64,000 bases of DNA from Collinsella sp. (lineage in GTDB: Bacteria; Actinomycetota; Coriobacteriia; Coriobacteriales; Coriobacteriaceae): contig DXMJ01000004.1 in assembly GCA_019414265.1 (NCBI GenBank), positions 40,093 to 104,092 of the forward strand, written 5' to 3'. This document shows, piece after piece, positions 25,646 through 34,909 of the stretch; the stretch's first letter is position 1, and each line of letters opens with the position of its first letter. The notes under the pieces were generated by a model. The model made no database searches, had not been told where the DNA came from, and worked only from the letters and a program-made list of their open reading frames with translations. The position numbers and the translations under genes were made by a program.

Positions 25646-27418
25646 CTAGGCGTACTCTTTGATTTCTATCCAGGTGGCGTAGAAGTCCACGTTGCCCGAG
25701 GGGGCCGTGCCCGACACCTTTCCCCCGTCGACGTAGCGGTAGAAGCTCCACCCCTCCGGCAGCGCCCCGCCGTCCAGCTTCGCCCACCTGCCGTTGCCCG
25801 CGGCGTCGATGACGAACCACGCGTCGTCGCAGTCGCGGTGGGCCTTCCAGCCCGCGAACGCCATCGGCCCGCCGGAGAAGCCCAGCGCCGACGACGTCAG
25901 CGTGGCGGTCGGCGTGCCCACGACGACCCTCGTCGTCCTGGCGTCGGCGGGCGCCGCGTCCGACCCGTGGTAGCGGATCGTGTAGGATGCGGGCTCCTTC
26001 CAGGTGGCGTAGAAGTCGAACCTTGATATCCACTTGTAATCAGATTGCATGGCAACAATGGAATTGGCAGCAAGATCGGCCTTGGCGTCGGTCGTCTTCC
26101 ATTCGCGCAGGTTCATCGCAAAGGCGACGATGCCGTTCTGGATGCCACTGATGCTGGGCGGGAAGGACTGATTGTCGGCGTCGATAGAGAACCTGCTCTC
26201 CTTTACGTCGAGGTGCTGCTGGATGCGATTGGCGTACTTGGCGGCCCATTCGTCGGCCTTGCCGTTGTGGACGAAGTAGTTGTCTTTGAGGCTCGTCGAG
26301 CGGGTGGCGTATCCGTCCGCAGTGTAGATTTTGGCGTGTCCCTTGTGCGCGATTGCCATGAGTTCATCGGTGATACAGAAGTACAGGTGGCGCTGGTCAA
26401 GGTCGCCATAGAAGTTGTCGGATGTGTCGTCCCAGGTGCAGTCGACCTGGTACCATTTTTCGTCGAGCTTGACGGCATTCCAGGTGTGGCCGTCATAGGT
26501 ATCGCGGGTCTCTGAATTGGTAATGCCGGCAGCGGTGAGCAGCTTGGAATAGGCGCTTTCATACGCCTGACACGTACCCAGTCCGCGCGTGAGGGCACTC
26601 TCGGCAGATGACCACTTCAGCGAGTTGTCGTACTCAAGTTGATCTAGAAGCCAGTCATGAAGATAAAGGGCCATTTCGTATTCAGAGCCATTTGTGTTTT
26701 GCTTGGCCTGCGACACTGCTTTATTGACAATACTCGCAACGCTGGGATACGCATCATCTGCAACCTGGATATACGAGTTGGTGCGCAAGTAGTAAACGCC
26801 CGACGCCTTGTCCATGAGGTAAAAGCGGAAGTTGTATGATCCGGTAGCTGTCGTTGTGAACGTAAAGTCGTGGCTAACGCACGCGTCGGTGTATTTTGTC
26901 CACTCTCCGCGGCTTGGATCGGCGACCGACTCGTGGGCGTACTCGTTGGGGTTAGAGTACGAGGGCGCATCCATGCGGAAAAGATAACTGCCACTGCCAC
27001 CTGTTGCGCTTACGTGGAAGGTCGTTGGCTGTCCAAGTACTGGATCGTTCCATTCAACGGTGAGGGTGACACTACCGCTGGTAGCGCTATCGCTGTGCTG
27101 ATATCCACTTACTGCGGCCTTTGTGGCTTGTTCCGAATCAGGCGACATATCGGAAGCTAGGGAAACCTGAGGTTCCGCCTGATGTGAAATTGGATTCACG
27201 AGATCGGAATCATTTTTGATGGACTCATTGCCGATCTCACTTGTATCGATATCGCCTGTCATACTGCCGCCCGAATTGTCCGCTGCGCCAGTATCAGCCT
27301 GCTCTAGAGTGTTTTCTTGCCGCCGTTCTTCTTCCGCTATAACCCTTACAGGTATTGCTGCGCTAAGCATGGAAACGCAAAGAACTGCGCAGATCGAGCG
27401 GTAAAAGACTCGTTTCAT
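25646..27418 (-). CDS. secreted transglutaminase-like protein with C-terminal repeats
   Basis: A 590-residue exported protein. Residues 1-28 form a signal peptide (MKRVFYRSICAVLCVSMLSA), followed by an acidic low-complexity linker. A domain near residues 125-225 may be Ig-like, and a transglutaminase/papain-like core follows with GTCQAYESAYSKLL (Cys), DGHTWNAVKL (His) and QVDCTWDD (Asp). The C-terminal ~140 residues hold two imperfect repeats ending FYATW (RFDFYATWKE and NVDFYATWIE), like Listeria-Bacteroides wall-protein repeats. Base composition jumps to high G+C at about 26030, where the repeats begin. No LPXTG motif. Confidence 0.8.
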   Translation of the reverse strand: MKRVFYRSICAVLCVSMLSAAIPVRVIAEEERRQENTLEQADTGAADNSGGSMTGDIDTSEIGNESIKNDSDLVNPISHQAEPQVSLASDMSPDSEQATKAAVSGYQHSDSATSGSVTLTVEWNDPVLGQPTTFHVSATGGSGSYLFRMDAPSYSNPNEYAHESVADPSRGEWTKYTDACVSHDFTFTTTATGSYNFRFYLMDKASGVYYLRTNSYIQVADDAYPSVASIVNKAVSQAKQNTNGSEYEMALYLHDWLLDQLEYDNSLKWSSAESALTRGLGTCQAYESAYSKLLTAAGITNSETRDTYDGHTWNAVKLDEKWYQVDCTWDDTSDNFYGDLDQRHLYFCITDELMAIAHKGHAKIYTADGYATRSTSLKDNYFVHNGKADEWAAKYANRIQQHLDVKESRFSIDADNQSFPPSISGIQNGIVAFAMNLREWKTTDAKADLAANSIVAMQSDYKWISRFDFYATWKEPASYTIRYHGSDAAPADARTTRVVVGTPTATLTSSALGFSGGPMAFAGWKAHRDCDDAWFVIDAAGNGRWAKLDGGALPEGWSFYRYVDGGKVSGTAPSGNVDFYATWIEIKEYA

Positions 27419-27660
27419 AGCGGTGCCTCTCTATAAGGTGGGCGCCAAGGCCCGGAGGCGGCGCCAGGCCAACACTCCGTGTATATGTAAGTGGGGTTAA
27501 TTTTACGGTAACGTCAGTCAACAACAGCGAACTTTTTAGACAAAGTTGGGGAGGGAGTGGGGTACTTGGGACAGTTTGGCACTGATTGATTTTTCGTAAT
27601 CAAGTCTATAAATTTTGATGAACAGTGATATAGACTCATTGTTATAGCTAGGAGCCAAAC

Positions 27661-28488
27661 ATGGAAGCACCCGCCGTTCTCTATCATTATGCAAGCCTAG
27701 ATACGCTGGCCTTGATTCTGCATAATCGGACTATCAGGTTCAGCCGGTTAGATAAGGTTGATGACCCACAAGAACAGCGTTCAGCAGACTCTCAAAATCT
27801 TGGAAAAATGAAGCTCGTCAGTTGTTGGACCTCTTCTGATGAGGAGAGCATCCCCATGTGGCGCGAGTATGCTGGAGCTGAATGTGGCGTAAGAATCCAA
27901 ATGAAGAGCCATCCGTTTAAGCGCTACTCTGTGTCTACCGAGAGCCTAAGTAAGCTTTCTAGTGACGCAGTTTTGAATACTCCTGGTGGCAAGTTTGATG
28001 GACTTCAATTGCCGCTCGAAGACTTTTGGGATAAAAAATATCATTTTAAAGAAATGGCCCGAAGCGTTGAGATGCTTCATGAAGTCCAGTATACGAAGGA
28101 TAAGTCGCTTCTGTTTCCAAAGTTGATCCGTAACCGCGAAAACGGCTGGATAGAAGCCGATTTAAACACACTTGGGATTCACAAAGCTACTGCCTGGTCA
28201 TACCAAAACGAATGGCGATATGTTTTGACGGCAGTTCCTGTGGGCATCGCCTCTGTAATCAAGGGTGATGTTGAAGCAGTTAAGAGGGCCACTGAGGTCA
28301 TACTTGATAAATGCGATCCCGAAATTCCTTCCTTTTACGATTTGATTATCTCAGACGAAGCATTTTCTTCGATGAAGATCGTCGCTTCCCCAAAGATGAC
28401 ACCGGGGAACCGATTAATTTTGGATGCGTTGGTGCAGAAATACGCACCGGGCATTGAGGTTACAGAGAGTGCGATTGAGCTTTCTTAA
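27661..28488 (+). CDS. DUF2971 family protein
   Basis: A 275-residue protein of the DUF2971 family. LYHYASLDTLALILHNRTIR and FSRLDKVDDPQEQR are the typical start, then VSCWTSSDEESIPMWREYA and WSYQNEWRYVL. The family resembles ADP-ribosyl/NAD-binding folds and turns up often next to phage-defence genes; its biochemical role is not established. ATG 27661 has TAGGAG five bases upstream. It precedes the Thoeris pair by 240 nt on the same strand, so a defence link is possible but unproven. Confidence 0.8.
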   Translation: MEAPAVLYHYASLDTLALILHNRTIRFSRLDKVDDPQEQRSADSQNLGKMKLVSCWTSSDEESIPMWREYAGAECGVRIQMKSHPFKRYSVSTESLSKLSSDAVLNTPGGKFDGLQLPLEDFWDKKYHFKEMARSVEMLHEVQYTKDKSLLFPKLIRNRENGWIEADLNTLGIHKATAWSYQNEWRYVLTAVPVGIASVIKGDVEAVKRATEVILDKCDPEIPSFYDLIISDEAFSSMKIVASPKMTPGNRLILDALVQKYAPGIEVTESAIELS

Positions 28489-28728
28489 ATAGACGGTAAC
28501 GTGAAGCCAGAAGTCCCCATGTGTTGCCCCTGCGACTTCATAGTGGGGAAGATGATGCTCTTCTATTCCAAAGTTCAAAAGGTTAGATCGTACCCTCAGA
28601 TTGCTCTAGAAGTACTTAGTAATAGTGATTATCGGCAATATGGGAGGGGCCTATGAGCAGCTGCTGATGCATCCCATCGTATTAAAACCAATTTGTTACT
28701 TCTTGGGGTACAAAAATGAGCAGGCTAC

Positions 28729-29679
28729 ATGAGGAAAATTGGCAAACTAGATGAATGCGAAAAGGCTAAGATGGGATCAGCATTTAATTTCGTCTGTGGA
28801 AGAGTTAGCTTGCTAAAACAAATTATTCATATAGTTACATGGTCGCTTGTAAAAAAGTCTTTTAAATGGTCGTTTGCAATCATTGGTGCAATTTCGACGA
28901 TTATGGGAGTTGCGGGCGTGTCTCTCATCGACCTGCTTCCGAAAGATTCGGGATGCCCGTTTAGGCTCTTTGTGCTCGTCATCCTATTTGTCTTACTGGC
29001 CTTCTTCGCAGCGATCGTCACATACCATCACAATAAAGACGGAGTCCATTTGGTTATTAACGGAATGGACGTAGACATTGTGGTCGACGACCTTTTTTGT
29101 ACTGAGGGCGTTAAGGTCATTCCGTTCAATGAATATTTCGACATTAAGGTTGACGACAGTGTAATTTCCAAAAATTCCCTTAACGGCATTTTTATTGAGA
29201 AGTATGCCGACCGGAACGCTCTCAAGCAGGCTGTCGAAGAAAGACAACCGAGTTTGCTGAAACCCTATAAGGCTGGGGATGGCCGAATTTGCTATCCTCT
29301 CGGCACTATTAAGGATTGCGACGGATTCGCCATGCTCGCCTTCACCCATATGGATGAAGTGAATCGTGCTTATCTTCGTCGTGGTCAGTATGAGGAATGC
29401 TTGCTCAATATGTGGGACGAGCTCGATCGGATGTATGCAGGCAGGCGAATCGTACTTCCGTTGTTGGGGTCTGGAATAACAAGGTTCGAAAACGGAAAAC
29501 CCTCAGAGGATGATCTTCTTCGTTGCATGCTTTGCACCCTGAGGGCTTCGAAGCATCATTTTAAGGAAGGCGTTGTTGTCGTGTTAACGAAGAAGACCGC
29601 TGCACGCATGAGGTTATTCGAGGTTAACGGTTATGCAGAGGCCTGGAACAATAGGATTGGAGAGAAAGATGGTTTATAG
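28729..29679 (+). CDS. thsA: Thoeris type II effector ThsA-like, two-TM plus macro domain
   Basis: A 316-residue membrane protein. Two hydrophobic helices occupy residues ~46-68 and ~79-99, followed by a cytosolic domain of ThsA-macro type (formerly DUF6430): DVDIVVDDLFCTEGVKVIPF, NGIFIEKYADRNALKQAV, YPLGTIKDCDGFAMLAFTHM and IVLPLLGSGITRFENG. In type II Thoeris the macro domain binds a TIR-made ADP-ribose-type signal and the membrane part kills the infected cell. ATG 28771 (AAGG upstream) is an alternative start. It overlaps thsB by 11 nt. In the 240-nt gap before it, a 30-codon frame from an ATG ends in an ATGA overlap with this start. Confidence 0.82.
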   Translation: MRKIGKLDECEKAKMGSAFNFVCGRVSLLKQIIHIVTWSLVKKSFKWSFAIIGAISTIMGVAGVSLIDLLPKDSGCPFRLFVLVILFVLLAFFAAIVTYHHNKDGVHLVINGMDVDIVVDDLFCTEGVKVIPFNEYFDIKVDDSVISKNSLNGIFIEKYADRNALKQAVEERQPSLLKPYKAGDGRICYPLGTIKDCDGFAMLAFTHMDEVNRAYLRRGQYEECLLNMWDELDRMYAGRRIVLPLLGSGITRFENGKPSEDDLLRCMLCTLRASKHHFKEGVVVVLTKKTAARMRLFEVNGYAEAWNNRIGEKDGL

Positions 29680-30181
29680 GACAAGAACCTACATCGCCGC
29701 AGACTGGGACGGTGATCGAGATGCGGTCGAGCAGCTGCATAAATGGAACGACAGCAATTATTGGGGGCTTTCGTTCCCGGACGCTCACGACCTACAGCAG
29801 TCGCGCGACTCCAGTTTGCCATGCAGCATAAAGAGCTCTCTGAAAAAGAGAATGGATGGATCTAAACGATTCGTACTTATCGTTGGAGACTCGACCGACT
29901 CCGTAACTAAAGGAAGCTGTCAGCACTGTGGAAGCTATAATTCATGGACTTCAAGCTGCGCTCGTTTGCATAGCGTCGACTATCGTAGCTTCATTAAATA
30001 CGAATGCGATAAAGCCGTTCAGGCCGGCATCGACATCGTTGTGCTGTACAACTCCGCACGCGTCACAAGGTCGAAATGTCCTTTAAAAGTTAGATTCGAA
30101 GGAAATCATGTTCCTATGAAATGCTGGAAAGATGGTGTACTCAAATGGGATTACGACGCTGTCAAAAAAGCACTCCAGTAA
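29669..30181 (+). CDS. thsB: Thoeris ThsB-like TIR-domain protein
   Basis: A 170-residue TIR-like protein. RTYIAADWDGDRDAVEQLHK resembles the first strand and helix of DUF1863-type TIR domains; LSFPDAHDLQQSRD, CSIKSSLKKRMDGSKRFVLI and VGDSTDSVTKGSCQHCGSY follow, ending with YECDKAVQAGIDIVVLYNSA. This pattern fits ThsB, which converts NAD+ into a signal on infection. ATG 29669 (GGAGAG upstream) lies inside the end of thsA, so the pair is translationally coupled. Family call by eye, supported strongly by the macro-domain partner. Confidence 0.82.
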   Translation: MVYRTRTYIAADWDGDRDAVEQLHKWNDSNYWGLSFPDAHDLQQSRDSSLPCSIKSSLKKRMDGSKRFVLIVGDSTDSVTKGSCQHCGSYNSWTSSCARLHSVDYRSFIKYECDKAVQAGIDIVVLYNSARVTRSKCPLKVRFEGNHVPMKCWKDGVLKWDYDAVKKALQ

Positions 30182-30236
30182 AGACTTTCCACGTGCAGCG
30201 CTGAATGATGGGGCAAGAGGCCTAACCGGAAAGTCT
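30182..30236 (+). terminator. candidate terminator after the Thoeris pair
   Basis: AGACTTTCC (30182-30190) and GGAAAGTCT (30228-30236) form a 9-bp stem with a 37-nt loop and a short GTTT tail. The following 30237-30477 has small palindromes (GCCTA/TAGGC near 30290-30315) but no gene. Confidence 0.4.
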
Positions 30237-30477
30237 GTTTAAATCCATCCAAATTGTCATGAAACACGCGAAAAAAGGGCGTGCTCTTGGTGGCCTACGC
30301 GATTATGTTAGGCATAATCTCCTTTCACCGATTGGCAAAACGATTTACACCTAATTTCAGGCATTTCTCACTGCGTTTTTCCTTGGCAGTTGTCTGATCT
30401 CGCTAAACTAATAACTGCTGCTACCAGGGCATTTTCTGGTGCACATTCTATTGGCTCCTACGAAGATCGGAGCGGGT

Positions 30478-31572
30478 ATGTTTGCTGCCGAGTCCTACAC
30501 CAGCCGTCATTACATTGCGATTGTTGCCATGGCCTGCCTATGCGTTTTGGTGGGCGGGCCTTCTTATGCCGCGGGTGCGGAGAGCCTCATCATCGCGGGC
30601 GCGACGTACTACGAGCCGGGCGTGTCAGGCCCTGGCTGGTCCTGGACTGATGCCGACCACCTTGAGCTTAACGGCTACGCGGGCGAGGCCATCGGCGCCG
30701 ACGGCGACCTGGTGCTGACGCTTGCCGGGCAAAACTCCGTGACGGAGTCGCATGCGCCCGATGCGGACATCACGCTGTGCGGCATGGAGGTGTGGGGCAA
30801 CCTGACGCTTCGCGGCACCGGGACCCTGACGGCGACGGGCTCGCAGTGCGGGATCCACGTGTCGCAGGCGCTCGTGGTTGACGGCTGCACCGTCGATGCG
30901 CGGGCAGACGGGGCCGATATTACAAACGAGGCGGTCGCCGGCGTGATTGCCGGCGACATGGCCGTGCGCGGCGGCGGGCGCGTCGTTGCCGCGGGCGCCG
31001 GGTCCGGAGCGGGCGTGCGGGCTTATGGCGTGTTTCTGCAGGACGCGGGCCTTAGCGCTGGTGTGGACGGCTGCCGGCTTTCCGTCGACGCCTCGTGGCT
31101 TGATGCGGCCGGTGCCGACGGCGGTGTTGCGTGCACGGTCGGGTCGCTTGTGTCCGCACGGTTTGTGACGCCTGCTGGTGGGGTCTTTGGTGCTAGTGGC
31201 GTGGTGGATGCCTCCGGTGCGGTAGCACCGCATGTGGTAGTTGAGCCCGATGTGGCCACGCCGTCAACGGGGGAGACCGATGGGGGCGAGGTACCGGGTG
31301 ATAGCACGGACAAGTCTCCCGCCAATGCTACCCCCGCTGCCGGAGAGCCCACCACAGGGCCCACGGCAAATCCCGCACTGAAACCCGCGGCCGCGACAAC
31401 CAAGACAAAAACGACAGCAACCAAGACCACGGTCGCCAAGACCACTAAGCCCAAGACGGCTACCACGACAACCGCCACGCTCCCCAAGACCGGCGAGAAC
31501 TGCTGGATCGCCGCGTCCGTGGCGCTTTTGCTGCTGGGGACAGTGCTGCTCGTCGCCGTACGCCGCTGCTGA
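30478..31572 (+). CDS. LPKTG cell-wall-anchored surface protein
   Basis: A 364-residue secreted protein. The signal peptide (YIAIVAMACLCVLVGGPSYA) is followed by an extracellular domain rich in short beta-strand repeats (LTLRGTGTLTATGS, CGIHVSQALVVDGCTVDARA), similar to beta-helix carbohydrate-binding surface proteins. Then come a Thr/Pro/Lys-rich stalk (residues ~270-335) and a sortase signal LPKTG with a hydrophobic helix and basic RRC end. ATG 30478 is preceded by GGAG. A decayed paralogue lies at 33690-34471. Confidence 0.82.
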   Translation: MFAAESYTSRHYIAIVAMACLCVLVGGPSYAAGAESLIIAGATYYEPGVSGPGWSWTDADHLELNGYAGEAIGADGDLVLTLAGQNSVTESHAPDADITLCGMEVWGNLTLRGTGTLTATGSQCGIHVSQALVVDGCTVDARADGADITNEAVAGVIAGDMAVRGGGRVVAAGAGSGAGVRAYGVFLQDAGLSAGVDGCRLSVDASWLDAAGADGGVACTVGSLVSARFVTPAGGVFGASGVVDASGAVAPHVVVEPDVATPSTGETDGGEVPGDSTDKSPANATPAAGEPTTGPTANPALKPAAATTKTKTTATKTTVAKTTKPKTATTTTATLPKTGENCWIAASVALLLLGTVLLVAVRRC

Positions 31573-31582
31573 AACACTAATT

Positions 31583-31795
31583 TTTCGGAAGTGCGGGGAA
31601 AGCAGAACCTGTCGACCGTAACCCGCTATTTATCAACAAAACCACAGGTCGCGAAAGCGTAAAACCGTGGGCTGGTCAGCAGATCTCGGTTTTATCCCGC
31701 ACTTCCGGAATTGTCTCCATTAGAGGCCAACCAACAGTCGGCGATTGTATCTCATGCAGTCAGTTAGTTAAAATTGGCCATGATTGCGCTTGCCG
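31583..31795. repeat. interspersed repeat, left copy, with start of a dead gene
   Basis: About 210 nt similar to 37432-37640. This copy is bounded in its first half by CGGAAGTGCGGG (31586-31597) and its inverse CCCGCACTTCCG (31696-31707). The right end contains a TAAAAT -10-like box and the start of a frame, MIALADISFTISRV, which runs 31780-31899 and then stops. In the second copy the matching frame is MVTLADIASAFSRV. The rest of 31573-32128 shows no intact gene. Confidence 0.7.
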
Positions 31796-32128
31796 ACATA
31801 TCATTCACCATCTCACGCGTGCTACCTCGCTACGATATTCACGAGGCTCATGATGATATAATTTCTACCAAAGCATCGTTTGGCTTGGGATGGATTTAGT
31901 TCAGTTCCCGAATGAGGGCAGGCTCTTGGGACCGAGAAATTTTTACTCCTGAGTTCAAGCCTTGCAACTGCCGGCGCATCGATACCTTTTGTTATGCCAA
32001 AGTGATACACACATAACGAAGAAAGCCCCTGCGGGAAACGCTTCCGCTACATTTTCGAATATCTGTCCCAGCGAGCATCTATCATAGGATGAGATTACTG
32101 GGCAATAGCCATAAGGATTGGAACTGCT

Positions 32129-32631
32129 GTGAATATCTTCAGCTGGAACGACTTGAATCCAACTGCTCGCGAATACATCTTGATGGCCAAAGATGTGCGT
32201 GATATGCAATATCGCAAACAATGGCCTACGCCTGGAGGTAAAACGCTAATCGAACTCGTTGCTAACGAGAATAAAGCCCTTAAGTTTTATCTTGATCTTA
32301 CAGAGAATAAAAGAAGTTCTTCCTTAATCCTTGGACTTTCCGCTGACAGAAAAAGCACCATGCAGACACGCGTATCGGATCGTCCATTAATTCGTCTTGT
32401 TATAGTGATAATCCCGAGGTCCTTCGTCACAGAAATCCAGACGGATCGCTGGTCCTTGGTACTCATGTCCATTTTGATATAGACGGATACGGCGCCAAAT
32501 GGGCTTGTGGCATCCCAGGTCAAAATATTCTGAAACCTCTGAACGACGATTTTGCATCACTCTTTTGGTCATTTCAGGAAACTTGTAATATTACAGACAA
32601 GCTTAAAGTAGAGCTATCTCTGGGGGTGTGA
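32129..32631 (+). pseudogene. DUF6978 family gene with a frameshift
   Basis: GTG 32129 (AAGGATTGG upstream) opens a frame reading FYLDLTENKRSSSLILGL and RVSDRPLIRL. It then loses homology near 32395 and closes at 32482. A second frame reads on from about 32396 with LRHRNPDGSLVLGTHVHFDI and GYGAKWACGIPG, ending at 32631, one base before the DUF1828 gene. Together they match the shape of DUF6978 proteins. A one-base indel is the simplest explanation; I see no slippery heptamer that would suggest programmed frameshifting. Confidence 0.65.
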
Positions 32632-32632
32632 G

Positions 32633-33409
32633 ATGAACGTAGATCAGGCTCGAGGCTTTATCAGCGCATACGCCAAGTTCGTAGAGGCAAATATGGTCCC
32701 GGTCCAGCAAGGTAATGGCGTCTGCATCTCCACCCCCATGCTCAATCGAAACAACGATTGCATGCGGGTTTATCTGGGTGATGACCCAGCAGGCGGCTAT
32801 GTCATTTCTGATCTTGGTGAAACCATCAATGATCTTGAATTGTCTGGATTCACCATGAAAGGACAGCGAATCGATAAGCTCAATTCGATTCTTTCTGGCT
32901 TTTCGGTAAAGGAAGAAAAAGGCGAACTGTGTATAACGGCTTCCGGATCTGACCTTCCTATGAAGATGAATATGCTTCTTCAGGCTATGGCCTCTGTTGA
33001 TGATATGTTCTTGTTATCTCAAAGCAGTGTGAGAAACCTCTTCACTGAAGATGTCGGCAATTGGCTGCTTGATAATGAAATCCCTTATGTTCCTGGCCCG
33101 TCTTTCCAGGGCCGATCCGGACTTTCGTTTAAATTTGACTATGCAATTGGTAAAAACAAGAGAAGACCCATGCGCCTTATTAAAACGGTAAATAATCCTG
33201 GTAAGCAAGGCATTCAAAATGCATTATTTGGATGGGAAGACATTAAGTCGGCACGCAACGATTGCGAAGGAGTCGTTTTTCTCAACTCCACCAACGCTAA
33301 AGATGGTGTTGTCTCCCCCGAGTCTATCGAAGCTTGCAAAAACTACGGACTTACTCCAATCATTTGGGGCGTCGATCAAGACTCCTATGTTCCCATGCTC
33401 GCTGCATAG
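32633..33409 (+). CDS. DUF1828 domain protein
   Basis: A 258-residue protein. VCISTPMLNRNNDCMRVYLG and GYVISDLGETINDLELSG are the DUF1828 signature; the second half (VVFLNSTNAKDGVVSPES) resembles the accompanying DUF1829 part. It starts one base after the DUF6978 frame ends, the normal order for this pair, which occurs in mobile and defence-rich regions. Molecular function unknown. Here the partner is frameshifted, so the module may be dead or on the way out. A hairpin terminator follows at 33604. Confidence 0.75.
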   Translation: MNVDQARGFISAYAKFVEANMVPVQQGNGVCISTPMLNRNNDCMRVYLGDDPAGGYVISDLGETINDLELSGFTMKGQRIDKLNSILSGFSVKEEKGELCITASGSDLPMKMNMLLQAMASVDDMFLLSQSSVRNLFTEDVGNWLLDNEIPYVPGPSFQGRSGLSFKFDYAIGKNKRRPMRLIKTVNNPGKQGIQNALFGWEDIKSARNDCEGVVFLNSTNAKDGVVSPESIEACKNYGLTPIIWGVDQDSYVPMLAA

Positions 33410-33603
33410 GCGGTTTAATTTTGAAATGCTCATGCAAGCTGATGAATGGCAATTAGGCATGCCTTGCTACTCATTCCATTCGTCTGTATGCTTTACTCAG
33501 TTTTTGTTCGTAAGGCGCGACCAATGAAATCAAAAGAACGACTACCGCGAAGATCTTGGTTGCAGAGCACGACCAATGCAATATAAATAATGCTCGCGAA
33601 GAT

Positions 33604-33634
33604 GACGCCTTCAACTGCTTAGGTTGAAGGCGTC
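33604..33634 (+). terminator. candidate terminator after DUF1828 gene
   Basis: GACGCCTTCAAC (33604-33615) pairs perfectly with GTTGAAGGCGTC (33623-33634), loop TGCTTAG, followed by TTGATTT. The preceding stretch 33410-33600 shows no gene. Confidence 0.6.
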
Positions 33635-33689
33635 TTGATTTACAAGCGGTATCGACTTAACCTGTGCAGCTGAGGGTAATTCGCGTTTT

Positions 33690-34471
33690 TCCTGCCGGAA
33701 GCATACTACGTGCCGAGCGTGTCGGGCCCCGGATGGGCCTGGACCGATGCTGACCACCTGGAGTTTAACGGCTACGTGGCTGAGGCCATCGGCGCAGATG
33801 GCGACATGGTGCTGACGTTTACCGGGCAAAACTCCGTGATATAGTCGCATGCGACCGATGCGGTCATCACGCTATGCGACATGGAAGTGTGGGGCAACCA
33901 GGCACTTCGCGGTACCGGGACCCTGACGGCGACGAGCCCCCAGTGCATGATAACGTTTCACAGGCGTTCGCGTTGGACGTTGCACCGTCGATGCCTCGTG
34001 GCTGGATACGACCGGTGCCGATGGCAGCGTTGCGCGCACGGGCGGCTCGCTTGTGTCTGCGCGGTTTGTGGTGCCTTCCGGCGGGGTCTTTGGTGCTGAG
34101 GTGGGTAGATGCTGCCGGGGGCCGTGGCCGCGTATGTGGTGATTGGACCCGTTGTGGCCACGCCACCGGCTGTGTGGAGACCGATGGATGCGGCGCGTGG
34201 GTGGCAGGGCGGGCTAGCCTGCTGGCGGTGCCGGTCATGTTGCAGGGCAGCCCGGTGCTTGGTAGTTGACGGACCTCGTAGCGAAGCCCACGAACGCAGC
34301 GCCCAAGACAATCACAACGACCAGGCCACGGTGGCCACGTCGTCCAAGCCCAAGACTGCCACCGCGACAACTTTAGCTCTTCTCAAAACCGGCGACAACA
34401 ACTGGATTACTGCTACCTTTACACTGCTTTTTCCGGGAATAGTGTTTCTAGGTGCAGCATATTATTGCTGA
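33690..34471 (+). pseudogene. decayed paralogue of the LPKTG surface protein
   Basis: From about 33690 the DNA follows 30590-30850 closely (YYVPSVSGPGWAWTDADHLE, then GYVAEAIGADGDMVLT). It lacks the signal peptide, contains an in-frame TAG at 33842 and shifts frame several times. The 3' end still encodes LLKTGDNNWITATF, a hydrophobic segment and a final YYC, a degenerate form of the LPKTG sorting signal. This is a duplication of the surface-protein gene that has lost function. Confidence 0.85.
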
Positions 34472-34874
34472 AACACTTTTTGAATTTTCTAGCTTAGGCA
34501 CCACCAAGTACCGTGAAATGGTACCGCCAATATTGAGCTTAGTCCCCGGTGAATTATTTTTACCTGCGATCCGCCCCAGGGAGCCGCTGTATGTCGACCT
34601 TGCATATGTCGACTTTGACCGCGTTGAGCGCGATCCCGCCCATGATTGCATGCGTATTGATTCCGCCGCCGGGTCTTGAGTTCCACTCCCTCTTCTTGAA
34701 CTATCTGTAGAAGACCGGTGAAGAGGTGCCTCGCCTCGCTTCATTAGCTCAAAATGCATCGACCGTCTATTAGTTGCGAACGATGTTCAATTATCAATGC
34801 AGAAGGCACCTTCGGCCTTAGGGGTCATTCCTGTATTCAGGGTTCCTGATTTGACACAGTTACCTAATTTTGAA
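34472..34874. other. gene-poor stretch before the retron
   Basis: No intact gene recognised. A frame from an ATG at 34518 to 34679 reads VPPILSLVPGELFLPAIRP and EPLYVDLAYVDFDRVERDP, which looks somewhat protein-like, but it has no ribosome site or known family. A TTGACA occurs at 34853-34858. Confidence 0.4.
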
Positions 34875-34902
34875 TTTGCATCAAATGGATGACTGGTAAA
34901 AT
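34875..34902 (+). promoter_or_regulatory. candidate promoter of the retron transcript
   Basis: TTTGCA (34875-34880), 16-nt spacer, TAAAAT (34897-34902). A start about 8 nt later would fall at the first base of the inverted repeat that begins the candidate retron RNA. Confidence 0.5.
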
Positions 34903-34909
34903 ACACTTC

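Noticed and set aside
30625..31577. Minus-strand frames opposite the LPKTG protein
   Set aside because: No signal, no family, and opposite a gene with signal peptide and sorting motif.
32380..32410. Programmed frameshift in the DUF6978 gene
   Set aside because: No slippery heptamer or downstream stem is visible; a plain indel is more likely.
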